Translations under genes and position numbers: made by a program
Assembly: GCF_002029235.1 (NCBI RefSeq)
Contig: NZ_MZGV01000016.1
Location: 1-64,000, forward strand
Origin: Clostridium oryzae
GTDB taxonomy: Bacteria > Bacillota > Clostridia > Clostridiales > Clostridiaceae
Reading direction: 5' to 3'
Length of the DNA: 64,000 bases
In this document: piece after piece, positions 52,467 through 61,812 of the stretch
How positions within the stretch are numbered: position 1 is the first letter of the stretch
How the letters are laid out: the number at the start of each line of letters is the position of its first letter
Notes under the pieces: model-generated
Seen by the model: only the letters and a program-made list of their open reading frames with translations
Databases searched by the model: none
Told to the model about the DNA's origin: nothing

Positions 52467-53354
52467 ATGAAACTTGAAATATGTAATTTGACTAAACAAT
52501 ATGAAGATAAAATTGTTGTAAATGAGATTAATTTAAATATTACAGCTGGAGTGTGGGGACTGCTTGGTGCCAATGGTGCAGGAAAGACAACACTTATACA
52601 GATGCTTGCAGGTATTGTGAAACCTACTTCCGGAAAAGTTAGATATGATGGTATAGAAATTGGACAGATTAGAGAAGCATATCGAGATGTTTTAGGTTAT
52701 ATGCCTCAGAATTTTGGATTTTATCCTGAATTTACAGTTATAGATTATTTAAAATATGTTGCTGCGCTAAAAGGGCTTACTAAACATGATACAAAAACTA
52801 AGCTTGATGAGTTGCTTCAAAAATTTTCTCTTACGGAAGTACGGAAAAAGAAAATTTGTAAACTGTCTGGAGGTATACAGAGACGTGTGGGTATTGCACA
52901 GGCCCTTCTGAACGACCCTGAAGTTTTAATCTTAGACGAACCTACTATTAGTCTTGATCCAGGTGAACGTATAAAATTCCGTAATCTTATTTCAGAAGCT
53001 GCACGTGACAGAATAGTATTAATTTCTACACATATTGTTTCAGATATAGAGTATATTGCAACATGTAATGCTGTTATGAAAGTTGGACAGATTATCTCTA
53101 CAGGAAGCACTGAAGAACTTTTAAAGACTATTGAGGGCAAGGTATGGGAAGCTCTAGTAAAAGCAGATCAGCTTCTGTATTGTGAAGCACGTGTAAATAT
53201 TGTTAATATGAGAAATGAGACAGATGGAAAAGTTTCTATACGGTATTTGTCAAATACGGAAGAAATATCAAATTCTATGCAAGTTAAGCCTAATCTTGAA
53301 GACTTGTATTTATGGCTCTTTCCACAGAAGGACTTTGCAAAGGAGGAAGTTTGA
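52467..53354 (+). CDS. ABC transporter ATP-binding protein
   Basis: A 295-residue ATPase. Walker A GANGAGKTTL (about 33-42), Q-loop YMPQNFGFYPEFTV, signature KLSGGIQRR, Walker B VLILDEPTISLDPGE and H-loop STHIVSD. An approximately 80-residue C-terminal extension follows (SIRYLSNTEEISNSMQVKPNLEDLYLWLF), as in bacitracin/lantibiotic exporter ATPases (BcrA/CcmA-like). It is translationally close to both neighbours (2 bp and 1 bp). It probably forms an exporter with the following permease; substrate unknown. Confidence 0.88.
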   Translation: MKLEICNLTKQYEDKIVVNEINLNITAGVWGLLGANGAGKTTLIQMLAGIVKPTSGKVRYDGIEIGQIREAYRDVLGYMPQNFGFYPEFTVIDYLKYVAALKGLTKHDTKTKLDELLQKFSLTEVRKKKICKLSGGIQRRVGIAQALLNDPEVLILDEPTISLDPGERIKFRNLISEAARDRIVLISTHIVSDIEYIATCNAVMKVGQIISTGSTEELLKTIEGKVWEALVKADQLLYCEARVNIVNMRNETDGKVSIRYLSNTEEISNSMQVKPNLEDLYLWLFPQKDFAKEEV

Positions 53355-53355
53355 T

Positions 53356-54654
53356 ATGCGAATTCTTTATCTGGAATTGAGGCGAGTGTTAAGAACTCCA
53401 GTGACTTTGAAATTATTGATAACAGCATTCATAATATCGGGTATTATTGCATATCTTCCAATTTCATATGTTCATTATAGTTATATGGATAGTAACCATA
53501 AAGCAATTACAGTTTCAGGCATAAAAGCAATACAAGAAAAAAAGAGGCTGGTTCTGCAAGGAAAGCTTACTGAGAGCAAAATACATACTGCAGTTAATGA
53601 ATATCAAAAGGTAACTAAGAAATATGGAAGTATTTATAGAGGTGATTTTCCACAAAAGGTGTATGAAGAGAAGGTATTCTTGTTTATAAATATATTGGAT
53701 CGTATAAATGAAGTATATGGGTCAGAAATGAAAACAGGAAGAGGTTCATATACAGATAAAATTTCTGCTCATTATGCAGCGGAACATTTCTATAAAAGAG
53801 GTTCATATATAGACAAAATTTCTGCTGATTATGCAGCAAAAAATTTCTATAAAAAGTGTACAGAACATTTGAAAAAACAGACATCAGATAAGAATAAAAA
53901 TATCAAGCAACAGGCATTTAATATGTATAAGAAGGTTAATATGCCGTTTGAATTTATATATGGTTATGGAAGCAGTGATGCAGCAGATTATCTTCTGTTT
54001 TTAATTTTTATACTGATAATTATCTGTACTATAATAACTGCACCTATATTTTCTTCAGAATATCAAACTGGTTCAGATAACATATTGAGGTGTACTAAGC
54101 ATGGAAGAGTAAGGTTTGCTATAACAAAGATTATTTCTGCTATTTTGATTTCAAGTATTTCCTTTTCGATCTGTATTTCTACTTATATAGTCATTGAAGA
54201 CAGCATATTTGGCTGGGACAGCTTGGAGACGTCGCTCCAAATGGTAAGCTCGGCTGTATCGCTGCCGTCTCTCAGTGTGGGTGAGGCTCAAATGCTTACA
54301 GTTGCAGCTGGAATGTTATCGCTATTTGCAGTTGTGAGTTTTACACTATTTATATCCTCATATTGTAAAAGTACAACTGTTTCTTTAGTGATAAGCATAA
54401 TTTTTTGCTTTTTGCCTTCTTTAATTTCTAAATCTGTTGATAACAATATAATGAATTGGATACGCTTGATATTACCGGCTGGGGGAGTTGGAGTTGGTAA
54501 TGGTTTTGACTATGAGCTGCAGAACTTAACATTTCTCAAATTTGGTTCACATTTTATATGGTCGCCATATGTAATAATTGGAGCAGCCGCTATAGCTATT
54601 CCACTATTTATGACACTTACAGTTTTAGCTTACTGCAAGCATGAAGCTGCCTAA
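53356..54654 (+). CDS. ABC-2-like permease with 19-residue tandem duplication
   Basis: About 432 residues. An N-terminal helix (LKLLITAFIISGIIAYLPISY) is followed by a long extracytoplasmic loop (about 40-210), then five or six helices. In the loop a 57-bp unit is repeated in frame, 53740-53796 and 53797-53853. It encodes RGSYTDKISAHYAAEHFYK and then RGSYIDKISADYAAKNFYK, about 80% identical. This looks like a recent duplication in the exposed domain that may touch substrate. ATG 53356 follows AAAGGAGG. It is last gene of the sigma/ABC operon; a terminator follows. Confidence 0.83.
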   Translation: MRILYLELRRVLRTPVTLKLLITAFIISGIIAYLPISYVHYSYMDSNHKAITVSGIKAIQEKKRLVLQGKLTESKIHTAVNEYQKVTKKYGSIYRGDFPQKVYEEKVFLFINILDRINEVYGSEMKTGRGSYTDKISAHYAAEHFYKRGSYIDKISADYAAKNFYKKCTEHLKKQTSDKNKNIKQQAFNMYKKVNMPFEFIYGYGSSDAADYLLFLIFILIIICTIITAPIFSSEYQTGSDNILRCTKHGRVRFAITKIISAILISSISFSICISTYIVIEDSIFGWDSLETSLQMVSSAVSLPSLSVGEAQMLTVAAGMLSLFAVVSFTLFISSYCKSTTVSLVISIIFCFLPSLISKSVDNNIMNWIRLILPAGGVGVGNGFDYELQNLTFLKFGSHFIWSPYVIIGAAAIAIPLFMTLTVLAYCKHEAA

Positions 54655-54710
54655 AAGCGATAAAGATCAGAAAGAAAATATATTAAAAATTCTAATTAAA
54701 ATCAATAATT

Positions 54711-54754
54711 AAATTAAGGCCTGGACGGATGAAGTTCAAGTCTTAATTTTTTGA
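54711..54754 (+). terminator. Terminator of the sigma/ABC operon
   Basis: AAATTAAGGCCTGGAC pairs imperfectly with GTTCAAGTCTTAATTT; six T end it. Confidence 0.8.
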
Positions 54755-54925
54755 CTTAAAAAGGCTGGAGAAACTGATGCTTAAATAATATAATGTATAC
54801 ATAGTTTATATGTGTATCAAACTTTAGCTTAAGAAGAATATGATGCATGTATAAATTAAAAGTTAAGTTAGAAACCTATAGATGGTATTCACTGAAGAAC
54901 ACATTATAAAGATAGGGGTTTTTTC

Positions 54926-56413
54926 ATGAAATGTCATACTTGCCAAAAAAATTTCGACTATTATGCAGAATTAAAATTTTGTCCATTTTGCGGTTGTGAA
55001 ATAAACATTGAGAAAAAAGTTAATTTGGGAAATACATTAAATATGCCGCCTGTCACGGATAGTGATATTATTAATAGGAAGAAAAAGCAAAAAGCTAGCA
55101 AAAAGCTAAACACCATAAAATCTATAATTATGAATCCTAAAATTGGAGCTACAATTATAACTGCATTGGCTATAGTTATTCTATCAGTTTGGGCTTACAG
55201 ATATTATTTTTATGGAGCAGTGGATAGTGATAAACTAAAAGGAGATTTAAAAGGAAAAACTATAGTCTTAGCTAAACATCATCCCTTTCTAATTAAGGAA
55301 AACTACATAAAGGATATGAAAATAATAAGCAGTAAAAAAGAAAAGGGTAAAATGGCAAAAAATGTGCTCTTAATATTGAAATTAAGCAATGAACAATTGG
55401 ATGTAGAGGGAAGAGCAACACTGCATTATGTATATAAGGGAGCTCATAAATGGTCTTTATATAAAAAAATAAAATTTAAAACCTATTCTGTATTGCCTGC
55501 TTCAGGTATGAAAGAAAATGAGGTAATTGGGCAAATGCGTCAGCAGACGGTAAATATAGATGATGGAGACATCAGCTTAGAAAATAAATACTTGAAGACT
55601 ATTCAGATTGTAAGAAGTGAGCTTAATCAAAAGGATAAGAAGGAAAAGTTAAAAGTAAAGGTAGTACTGGATAACGGGATTCAAAATTCAGAGGGACAGC
55701 TTGATGTAAAAGCAGCATTTAGCAATTTTAAGTGGAAAATAGTTTCTGTAGATCAGCCTTCAGAGTTTAAATCCACTCTATCTAATAATTTTTCGTATAC
55801 TACTATAATAAATGATATAAAAGAAACATCACTGGAAGGTAATTATGTGTATAATACTGTATTTAATAAAGAACCTTTTTATGTTCCAGCAGGGTTTGAT
55901 GAAAATATTAAAGTAAAAGATAAAACCTATGACAATGAAGCAAGGCAACTGAAAGTAGATGTCGAGAGAAATGTCAAGGTTGGAGAATTATCTGTAACTT
56001 TTACTGGAGGCTATGCGTATCAGCTTTCTTTTGACAGTATAGATAGAATAGATGATGATCAGAAGGCAGTTATATCTTCTGTTAGTGTCAATAAAATAAA
56101 CGAAAGCAAACTTAGACAATTAATTATAGATGCAGAACTAGATGGTAAAAGAAAATTCTTGTGGTGGAATGATACACATGAAATATCAGAAGATGAAGCT
56201 AATACATTTAAAATAGAAAAAGTAGGATATGTGAGTGGAAGTTTGAATGAACAATATGTAACCGGCAAGATAACCATAAACAATGATAGTGAACCAATAG
56301 AGGAAAAGGCTGCGGCTAAGGTTTATTTAAAGTATGATGAAAATAACGGATACATATGGTGTTTGGATAAGATAGTCACTGAAGAATCTCCAGAATATGA
56401 TGACTTCCAATAA
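54926..56413 (+). CDS. Zinc-ribbon membrane protein with large exported domain (TcaA/YvbJ-like layout)
   Basis: A 495-residue protein. An N-terminal zinc ribbon (CHTC at residues 3-6, CPFCGC at 19-24) is followed by a Lys-rich linker and one membrane helix (IGATIITALAIVILSVWAYRYYFYG, about 73-97). A long extracytoplasmic part without catalytic motifs follows, made of two or three beta-rich blocks. This order (ribbon, single helix, exported domains) is that of TcaA/YvbJ-type proteins, implicated elsewhere in wall-antibiotic response. Homology is judged from layout only. The start has AGGGG at 9 nt. It sits between the sigma/ABC operon and a nucleosidase gene. Confidence 0.65.
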   Translation: MKCHTCQKNFDYYAELKFCPFCGCEINIEKKVNLGNTLNMPPVTDSDIINRKKKQKASKKLNTIKSIIMNPKIGATIITALAIVILSVWAYRYYFYGAVDSDKLKGDLKGKTIVLAKHHPFLIKENYIKDMKIISSKKEKGKMAKNVLLILKLSNEQLDVEGRATLHYVYKGAHKWSLYKKIKFKTYSVLPASGMKENEVIGQMRQQTVNIDDGDISLENKYLKTIQIVRSELNQKDKKEKLKVKVVLDNGIQNSEGQLDVKAAFSNFKWKIVSVDQPSEFKSTLSNNFSYTTIINDIKETSLEGNYVYNTVFNKEPFYVPAGFDENIKVKDKTYDNEARQLKVDVERNVKVGELSVTFTGGYAYQLSFDSIDRIDDDQKAVISSVSVNKINESKLRQLIIDAELDGKRKFLWWNDTHEISEDEANTFKIEKVGYVSGSLNEQYVTGKITINNDSEPIEEKAAAKVYLKYDENNGYIWCLDKIVTEESPEYDDFQ

Positions 56414-56447
56414 TAGAAGAAGTATAGGCTTGAAAGGAGTGTCCTAT

Positions 56448-57281
56448 ATGGTTTATGTTATTACAGCTATGTATTGTGAAGCAGCACCAATAATTAAAAG
56501 ATTTACTTTGAAAAAGGTAACTGAAATCAGACATTTTCAGGTATTTAAGAATGATAGTTTAGTACTTATTGTAAGCGGAGTAGGTCCTGTAAAGGCAGCA
56601 GCAGCAACTGCCTTTATATTTGCCTATTACGGTTGTAGTCTGGAAGACATACTCATAAATATAGGAATATGCGGTTCTGTGAAGAATAAATATCATAAAA
56701 ACGAAATACTGCTTTGTTCAAAGATAATAGATAGCAGCACTAAATTTGAATATTATCCAGATTTGATTTTTAATTCTCCATTTAGAGAAGCTGTGTTAGA
56801 AACTTTTCCAAAGGTTGTGGAAAAGAATGGAGCAGGAAACGTGCAAGGCGATATTATTGACATGGAAGGGGCTTATATTTACGGAGCAGCTTCTATTTTT
56901 TTGTATCAGCATAACATACATATAATAAAGATAGTATCGGATAATATGGAGCCTTCAAGTGTTTCTGCAGAATATATAGAGAAGGTTATCGATGAAAGCT
57001 TGGACAAGATACAGAACTGGATAGATAGCAGAAAAAGTCTGAATAAAAATGAGCAAGAGCTTCTTTCAAAAGAAGAGCTAGAAAAGATAAAGTTGATTGA
57101 ACACAACCTTAATCTTTCTGAGACTATGAAAATAGAATTATACAAGCTAGCACTAAACTATAAAATAAGAAAGTTAGAAATTAATAATGAGCTGGATAGT
57201 TATTTACAACTTAAGTGTTCATCCAGGAAGGAAGGGAAAAGGTATTTTGGAGAGATTAGAAAAAGGCTTATGGAACTCTAG
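56448..57281 (+). CDS. MTA/SAH nucleosidase-like protein (PNP_UDP_1 superfamily)
   Basis: A 277-residue protein. The first about 190 residues follow the nucleoside phosphorylase/hydrolase fold: VITAMYCEAAPI at the start, SGVGPVKAAAAT (about 44-55), NIGICGS, IDMEGAYIYGAA with the ribose-binding Met-Glu, and IKIVSDNME with the catalytic Asp. A helical C-terminal extension of about 85 residues (EQELLSKEELEKIKLIEHNLN...) is unusual for this family. ATG 56448 has AAAGGAG. Its 3' end overlaps the SPL-like radical SAM gene, suggesting coupled translation. It could remove 5'-deoxyadenosine, MTA or SAH left by the partner; this is inference. Confidence 0.75.
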   Translation: MVYVITAMYCEAAPIIKRFTLKKVTEIRHFQVFKNDSLVLIVSGVGPVKAAAATAFIFAYYGCSLEDILINIGICGSVKNKYHKNEILLCSKIIDSSTKFEYYPDLIFNSPFREAVLETFPKVVEKNGAGNVQGDIIDMEGAYIYGAASIFLYQHNIHIIKIVSDNMEPSSVSAEYIEKVIDESLDKIQNWIDSRKSLNKNEQELLSKEELEKIKLIEHNLNLSETMKIELYKLALNYKIRKLEINNELDSYLQLKCSSRKEGKRYFGEIRKRLMEL

Positions 57282-58257
57282 TTTTTCACATATTTATGTA
57301 GAGAGAGAAGTTATTAACCATAAAACAGCTAAGCGAATAATATCGATGTTTAACAGCAGCAGTATAATTGAGATAAATCATTATAAAGATATGTTTTGCA
57401 GAAGTCATCAGAATTTTGCTCTTCAGAAGAATGCGCCCAAGCTTATACTTGCGGCTAAAAAGGACAACTATATATATGAAGGTTCTCCTATGTGCGACGA
57501 CTTTGGAAATGATAATTTCTATTATACATCCTCTGTGATGAACTGTATTTATAACTGTGAATATTGTTATCTTCAAGGAATGTATCCTTCCGCAAATATA
57601 GTTATTTTTGTAAATATAGAGGATACTATACAGGAAGTGGAAAGGATTCTGAAAGAAAAGAGCATGTATTTATGCGTATCCTATGATACAGATTTGATGT
57701 CGCTTGAGAATATTACAGGATTTGTTCACAAATGGCTTGAACTTACTGAAAAACATAAAAACTTAAAAATAGAAATTAGAACTAAGAGCAGCAATTTTTC
57801 AGCTATAAGGGATGTAAAAAGCATGGATAACGCTATATTGGCATGGACCTTATCTCCTGATCTTGTTGCTGGTAAGTATGAGAAGAACACACCTGGTCTT
57901 CAAGCAAGGCTTAGCAGTATAGTAGAGACTATGAAAGCCGGCTGGAAGGTAAGGCTGTGTTTCGATCCGCTGCTTTATATATCTGATTGGCAGAAAATCT
58001 ATGGCGATTTTGTTGATCAAGTGTTTAGCAATGTGGATAGCAATAGAATTTTAGACGTCAGCATTGGTGTTTTTAGAGTTTCCAAGGAATATATGAAAAA
58101 AATTAAGAAAATTAATATGTGTTCGGAACTTTTAGCATATCCCTATGAAACTGTTAACGGTGTATGCAGTTATAATAAGAAACATTCTGATGAGTTAATT
58201 AACTATGTAGTAAATAAAGTAGAACAGTGTGTACCAAAGGAAAAAGTGTTTTATTAA
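57247..58257 (+). CDS. Spore photoproduct lyase-like radical SAM protein
   Basis: About 336 residues from TTG 57247 (AAGGAAGGG upstream); an ATG at 57187 is an alternative and gives a longer overlap with the nucleosidase gene. The [4Fe-4S] motif is CIYNCEYC (CxxxCxxC) within SSVMNCIYNCEYCYLQGMYPSA, as in SplB. Further SplB-like parts are SYDTDLMSLENITGF, EIRTKSSN, and LSPDLVAGKYEKNTPGLQARL. SplB repairs the spore photoproduct in germinating spores by radical chemistry. Length and motifs fit a bona fide or close SplB; the symbol is withheld because the C-terminal catalytic Cys could not be assigned with certainty. Confidence 0.8.
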   Translation: MERLEKGLWNSSFSHIYVEREVINHKTAKRIISMFNSSSIIEINHYKDMFCRSHQNFALQKNAPKLILAAKKDNYIYEGSPMCDDFGNDNFYYTSSVMNCIYNCEYCYLQGMYPSANIVIFVNIEDTIQEVERILKEKSMYLCVSYDTDLMSLENITGFVHKWLELTEKHKNLKIEIRTKSSNFSAIRDVKSMDNAILAWTLSPDLVAGKYEKNTPGLQARLSSIVETMKAGWKVRLCFDPLLYISDWQKIYGDFVDQVFSNVDSNRILDVSIGVFRVSKEYMKKIKKINMCSELLAYPYETVNGVCSYNKKHSDELINYVVNKVEQCVPKEKVFY

Positions 58258-58264
58258 GAATAAA

Positions 58265-58341
58265 AATAAATTGCGAAGCAAATGCTCTAGACGGAATAGT
58301 TTAGAGAAAGTGCATTAAATTTCTTGGTTCGTCTTTTATTT
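58265..58341. mobile_element. MITE-like element copy D, internally deleted
   Basis: 77 bp. The left end AAATAAATTGCGAAGCAA and right end TTGGTTCGTCTTTTATTT are related to the termini of copies A-C. Inside only the subterminal words ATGCTCTAGACGGAATAG and AGAGAAAGTGCATTAAAT remain; the central tracts are gone. It sits 8 bp after the SPL-like gene and just before the SDR gene. Confidence 0.65.
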
Positions 58342-58360
58342 AAAATAGGGGGAAATCTAA

Positions 58361-59068
58361 ATGAAAACTGCAGTAGTAACAGGAGCATCCTCTGGTATAG
58401 GACTTTCTATAACCAAGAAGCTTCTACAATTGGGATATAAGGTTTATGGTATAGCAAGAGATTTTTCTAAGACGGAAATAGAGGATAGTAACTTTATTAA
58501 AATAAATTGTGATATAACAAAAACAAGCGAATTGGAAATGAAAATCAAGGAAATCAGAAAACAGGAAGAAGAAATTAAAATACTTGTGAATAATGCTGGA
58601 GTAGGGTATTTTGGCCCACATGAGGAGATAAGTATTAAAAATATACATAAAATGATAGCTACAAATCTTGAGGCGCCGATGATATTATCTCAGCTTCTGC
58701 TTAGGGAATTAAAGAAAAATAAAGGATTTATTATCAATATATCTTCAATAACTGCAAAGAAATCAAGCCCCATAGGCTGTGCTTATTCTGCCACGAAGGC
58801 TGGATTAAGCCACTTTTCTGAAAGCTTATTTGATGAGGCTAGAAAATCTGGACTTAAGGTTATTACAATACATCCTGATATGGCTAAAACTAATTTCTAT
58901 AGTGAAGCAAATTTCAGAGAAGGTGACAGTACGGAGAGCTATATAACACCTGAATGTGTAGCTGACACAGTGGAAATGGTTATTAGCCAACGATCAGAAA
59001 CAGTTATTACCGACATAGTAATAAGGCCGCAGAAGCATATGATAACTAAAAAACCGAGGGATAAATAA
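58361..59068 (+). CDS. Short-chain dehydrogenase/reductase
   Basis: A 235-residue SDR. Cofactor motif TGASSGIG (residues 7-14), NNAGVGYF (about 78-85), Ser of the catalytic triad in IINISSITA, and YSATK with the catalytic Tyr and Lys (about 147-151). The cofactor-selectivity region (YGIARDFSK) has a basic residue that could favour NADPH. Classical SDR size; substrate unknown. Start has GGGGGAAATCTAA upstream. It follows MITE copy D and converges with the UvrA-like gene after 26 bp. Confidence 0.88.
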   Translation: MKTAVVTGASSGIGLSITKKLLQLGYKVYGIARDFSKTEIEDSNFIKINCDITKTSELEMKIKEIRKQEEEIKILVNNAGVGYFGPHEEISIKNIHKMIATNLEAPMILSQLLLRELKKNKGFIINISSITAKKSSPIGCAYSATKAGLSHFSESLFDEARKSGLKVITIHPDMAKTNFYSEANFREGDSTESYITPECVADTVEMVISQRSETVITDIVIRPQKHMITKKPRDK

Positions 59069-59094
59069 ATATAATTATACGTTTGATGTATATT

Positions 59095-61344
59095 TTACGA
59101 TAGGTATTCTAATAATCTTTTTCCAGTGAAAGATGAAGAACACTTTGTGATGCCATTAGGATATCCCATGTATACAAGCTCTCCACCATTAAACCCGCCT
59201 AAGGGACCTAAATCAATGATCCAATCAGCCTGGCACATTATACTTAAATTATGTTCTAGTATAATAACTGTTTTTCCTTTACTAATTAATTTACTAAATA
59301 GTTGTATTAATTTTTTTATATCCGATTCGTGTAATCCTGTGCTTGGTTCATCTAATATGTAAATTTTACCAGTATTATTTAAAAGAGTTACAGCAATTTT
59401 TAATCTTTGAAGTTCTCCGCCTGACATAGTATCAAGAGATTGCCCGAGTTTAATGTAACCCAGGTTTACTTCAGAAATTGTGTGTAATATCTTTTTTAGA
59501 TCCATATCGGCGAAGACTTCTAAAGCTTCATCAATTGAGAGATTAAGAATATCAATTATTGTGTATCCACCATACTTATAATTTGATATTTCCTGTTTGT
59601 ATCGTTTTCCTTCACATAATTCGCAATTTTCTTCCACATCATCCATAAAAGCCAAATCCATTTTTATTATACCTTTACCTTTGCACAAAGGGCAGGCGCC
59701 TTCTCCGGCAAAGCTAAATAATGAAGGTGACTTACCGTTTGCTTTACCAAAAATAGTTCTAATTCTGTCAAAGAACCCCATATAGGTTGCTAATATTGAG
59801 CGTGAAGAGGTATAAATTTTTTTTTGATCTAAGAGGATACTATCTGGATACTTATTACGGAAAAGACGTGTAATTAGTGTACTTTTTCCAGAACCTGCTA
59901 CTCCAGTTACAACGGTTAGGGCATTTTTAGGTATTTTTATTGATATATTCTTTAAATTAAACATTTTTGCATTATTAAGTTCATAGAAATCATAAAATTT
60001 CTTGTTTACTGTAGTTATATTATGCTTTTTAGACAAGGCTGCACCAGTAGCTGTATCACTATTTAGCAGCTGCGAATATGTTCCTTGAAAAGTGAGCTTT
60101 CCGCCGTTAGCTCCTGCTCCTGGACCCATATCAATAATATGATCAGCTATCTTTATAACATCAGGATCATGCTCAACGATTATTACTGTATTTCCTTTTT
60201 CTTTAAGCCCCTTGAATATTTTGTTAATACCGATAATATCATGAGGATGTAATCCAATACTGGGTTCATCAAATATATAGAGAACGTCACTTAGACTGCT
60301 GTTTAAATGTTTTGACATTTTAATACGCTGAGATTCTCCGCCAGATAAAGTATTAGTTGTACGATTTAGTGTAAGATAATCTAGTCCAACTTCTTCTAAT
60401 GTACTCAAACGTTTAAGAATATCATCAATAACTGTCTGGATTTTTGATTCGTGGATTGCTTGGAGAAAAGATTTTAATTCACCTATTGGCATGTTTGCAC
60501 AATCACCAATTGATTTTTCATTGATTTTGCAGGATAGAATAGTATCGTTAAGACGTTTTCCATTACAATGAGGACAAATTTGCTCATCAACAAGTTTATC
60601 AAGCTCTTTTTTATATTGTTTTTGATCTTTTTCTAAAAAGGAGCTCCTAATTCTTGGGATAAGCCCAATATACTTTGCTGTCTTATGCCAATTGCTTGTA
60701 GGATTATCAGGAGTTTTTTCCTCTTCATAAAGCAGTGTATTAAGTTCTAAATCTGAATAGTTTTTAATTGGTTTTTCAATATCAAAATAACCAGACTCTG
60801 TATAGCGGCTTAATCGCCATCCTCCTGGTTGAAAGGTAGGAAATTGAATAGCACCATTATTTAAACTTTTATCAAAGTCTATTAGTTTATGAATATCAAT
60901 ATCCTTAATTACTCCTAAACCTTGGCAATGAGGACACATACCATTTGTATTGTTGAAAGAAAAGTTCATTGAGTAGCCAACAAAAGGGGCTCCTATCCTA
61001 GAAAAGAGAAGGCGTAATAATGTATAGATGTCAGTGGCTGTACCAACAGTTGATCGTGCATTCCCACCTATTTTCTTTTGGTCTATGATGATAGATACGG
61101 GAAGGTTATTTATTTTTTCAACATTAGGCCTGCCATAGTGAGGTAACAATTGTTGAAGGTAAGAAGAATATGTATCATTTAACATTCTTTGAGATTCAGC
61201 AGCTAATGTATCGAAAATCAGTGAAGATTTTCCCGAACCTGATAAACCAGTAATTATAGTGATTTTCTTTTTAGGGATATTTACTGATACATCTTTAAGA
61301 TTATTTTCATTTGCATGGAGGATTTCAATCATTTCTTTTGCCAT
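59095..61344 (-). CDS. UvrA2-like ABC ATPase
   Basis: A 749-residue UvrA-family protein, some 190 residues shorter than UvrA (about 940). Two ABC domains: Walker A GLSGSGKSSL (about 33-42) and GVAGSGKSTL (about 480). Two signatures: LSGGESQRIKMSKHL and MSGGELQRLKIAVTL. Zinc-binding Cys groups include CPHCQGLG, CPHCNGKR, CPLCKGKG and CELCEGKRY. Short UvrA2 or DrrC types lack part of the UvrB-binding region and are linked to drug tolerance instead of general excision repair. It lies 2 bp after a MarR repressor, which supports inducible resistance. Confidence 0.85.
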   Translation of the reverse strand: MAKEMIEILHANENNLKDVSVNIPKKKITIITGLSGSGKSSLIFDTLAAESQRMLNDTYSSYLQQLLPHYGRPNVEKINNLPVSIIIDQKKIGGNARSTVGTATDIYTLLRLLFSRIGAPFVGYSMNFSFNNTNGMCPHCQGLGVIKDIDIHKLIDFDKSLNNGAIQFPTFQPGGWRLSRYTESGYFDIEKPIKNYSDLELNTLLYEEEKTPDNPTSNWHKTAKYIGLIPRIRSSFLEKDQKQYKKELDKLVDEQICPHCNGKRLNDTILSCKINEKSIGDCANMPIGELKSFLQAIHESKIQTVIDDILKRLSTLEEVGLDYLTLNRTTNTLSGGESQRIKMSKHLNSSLSDVLYIFDEPSIGLHPHDIIGINKIFKGLKEKGNTVIIVEHDPDVIKIADHIIDMGPGAGANGGKLTFQGTYSQLLNSDTATGAALSKKHNITTVNKKFYDFYELNNAKMFNLKNISIKIPKNALTVVTGVAGSGKSTLITRLFRNKYPDSILLDQKKIYTSSRSILATYMGFFDRIRTIFGKANGKSPSLFSFAGEGACPLCKGKGIIKMDLAFMDDVEENCELCEGKRYKQEISNYKYGGYTIIDILNLSIDEALEVFADMDLKKILHTISEVNLGYIKLGQSLDTMSGGELQRLKIAVTLLNNTGKIYILDEPSTGLHESDIKKLIQLFSKLISKGKTVIILEHNLSIMCQADWIIDLGPLGGFNGGELVYMGYPNGITKCSSSFTGKRLLEYLS

Positions 61345-61346
61345 AT

Positions 61347-61784
61347 TTAGCGCCTTCTTTCTTCAAAAGCTCTGCTTACTTTAAGGCATAGTTCTGTAAA
61401 TAGTTCTTGCTCATCTAAAGTTAAAGCAGATGATGCTATTTCAGCTAAATGCTCATGCCCCGTTTGTATTTCTTTTAAAAATTTGAAACCTTTATCCGTC
61501 AATTCTGTCCAAAGCTCTCTTGCATCAGAGTCGCTTTTTTCCTGTTTTATATAGCCTATAGTCTTAAGAAATTTTAATCCCTTAGATATTTTAGAACGCG
61601 AAACACCTAAGTTATTGCTTAATTCTCCAGGGCGGCTTCCATTTGTATGATATAAGGATTCTAATATATCATACTGAAACCAGGAAATGTTTTCCGTATT
61701 TATCTTATTTCTTTCAGCTACGAGTTCACATTGAAGTCTTGATATTCCTTCTTCAAATTTAGAATTATATAACTGCGTATTCAT
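61347..61784 (-). CDS. MarR family transcriptional regulator
   Basis: A 145-residue winged-helix regulator. HTH: GSRPGELSNNLGVSRSKISKGLKFLKTIGYIKQEKS; wing: DARELWTELTDKGFKFL; flanking dimerisation helices at both ends. It differs from the usual MarR recognition helix by containing SRSKISKGL. ATG with AAGGAG at 8 nt. First gene of a two-gene operon with the UvrA2-like gene. A perfect inverted repeat sits 29 bp upstream of its start codon, so it is likely to repress itself. Confidence 0.87.
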   Translation of the reverse strand: MNTQLYNSKFEEGISRLQCELVAERNKINTENISWFQYDILESLYHTNGSRPGELSNNLGVSRSKISKGLKFLKTIGYIKQEKSDSDARELWTELTDKGFKFLKEIQTGHEHLAEIASSALTLDEQELFTELCLKVSRAFEERRR

Positions 61785-61812
61785 ATAGCATGTATCTCCT
61801 TAATTTAATAAA

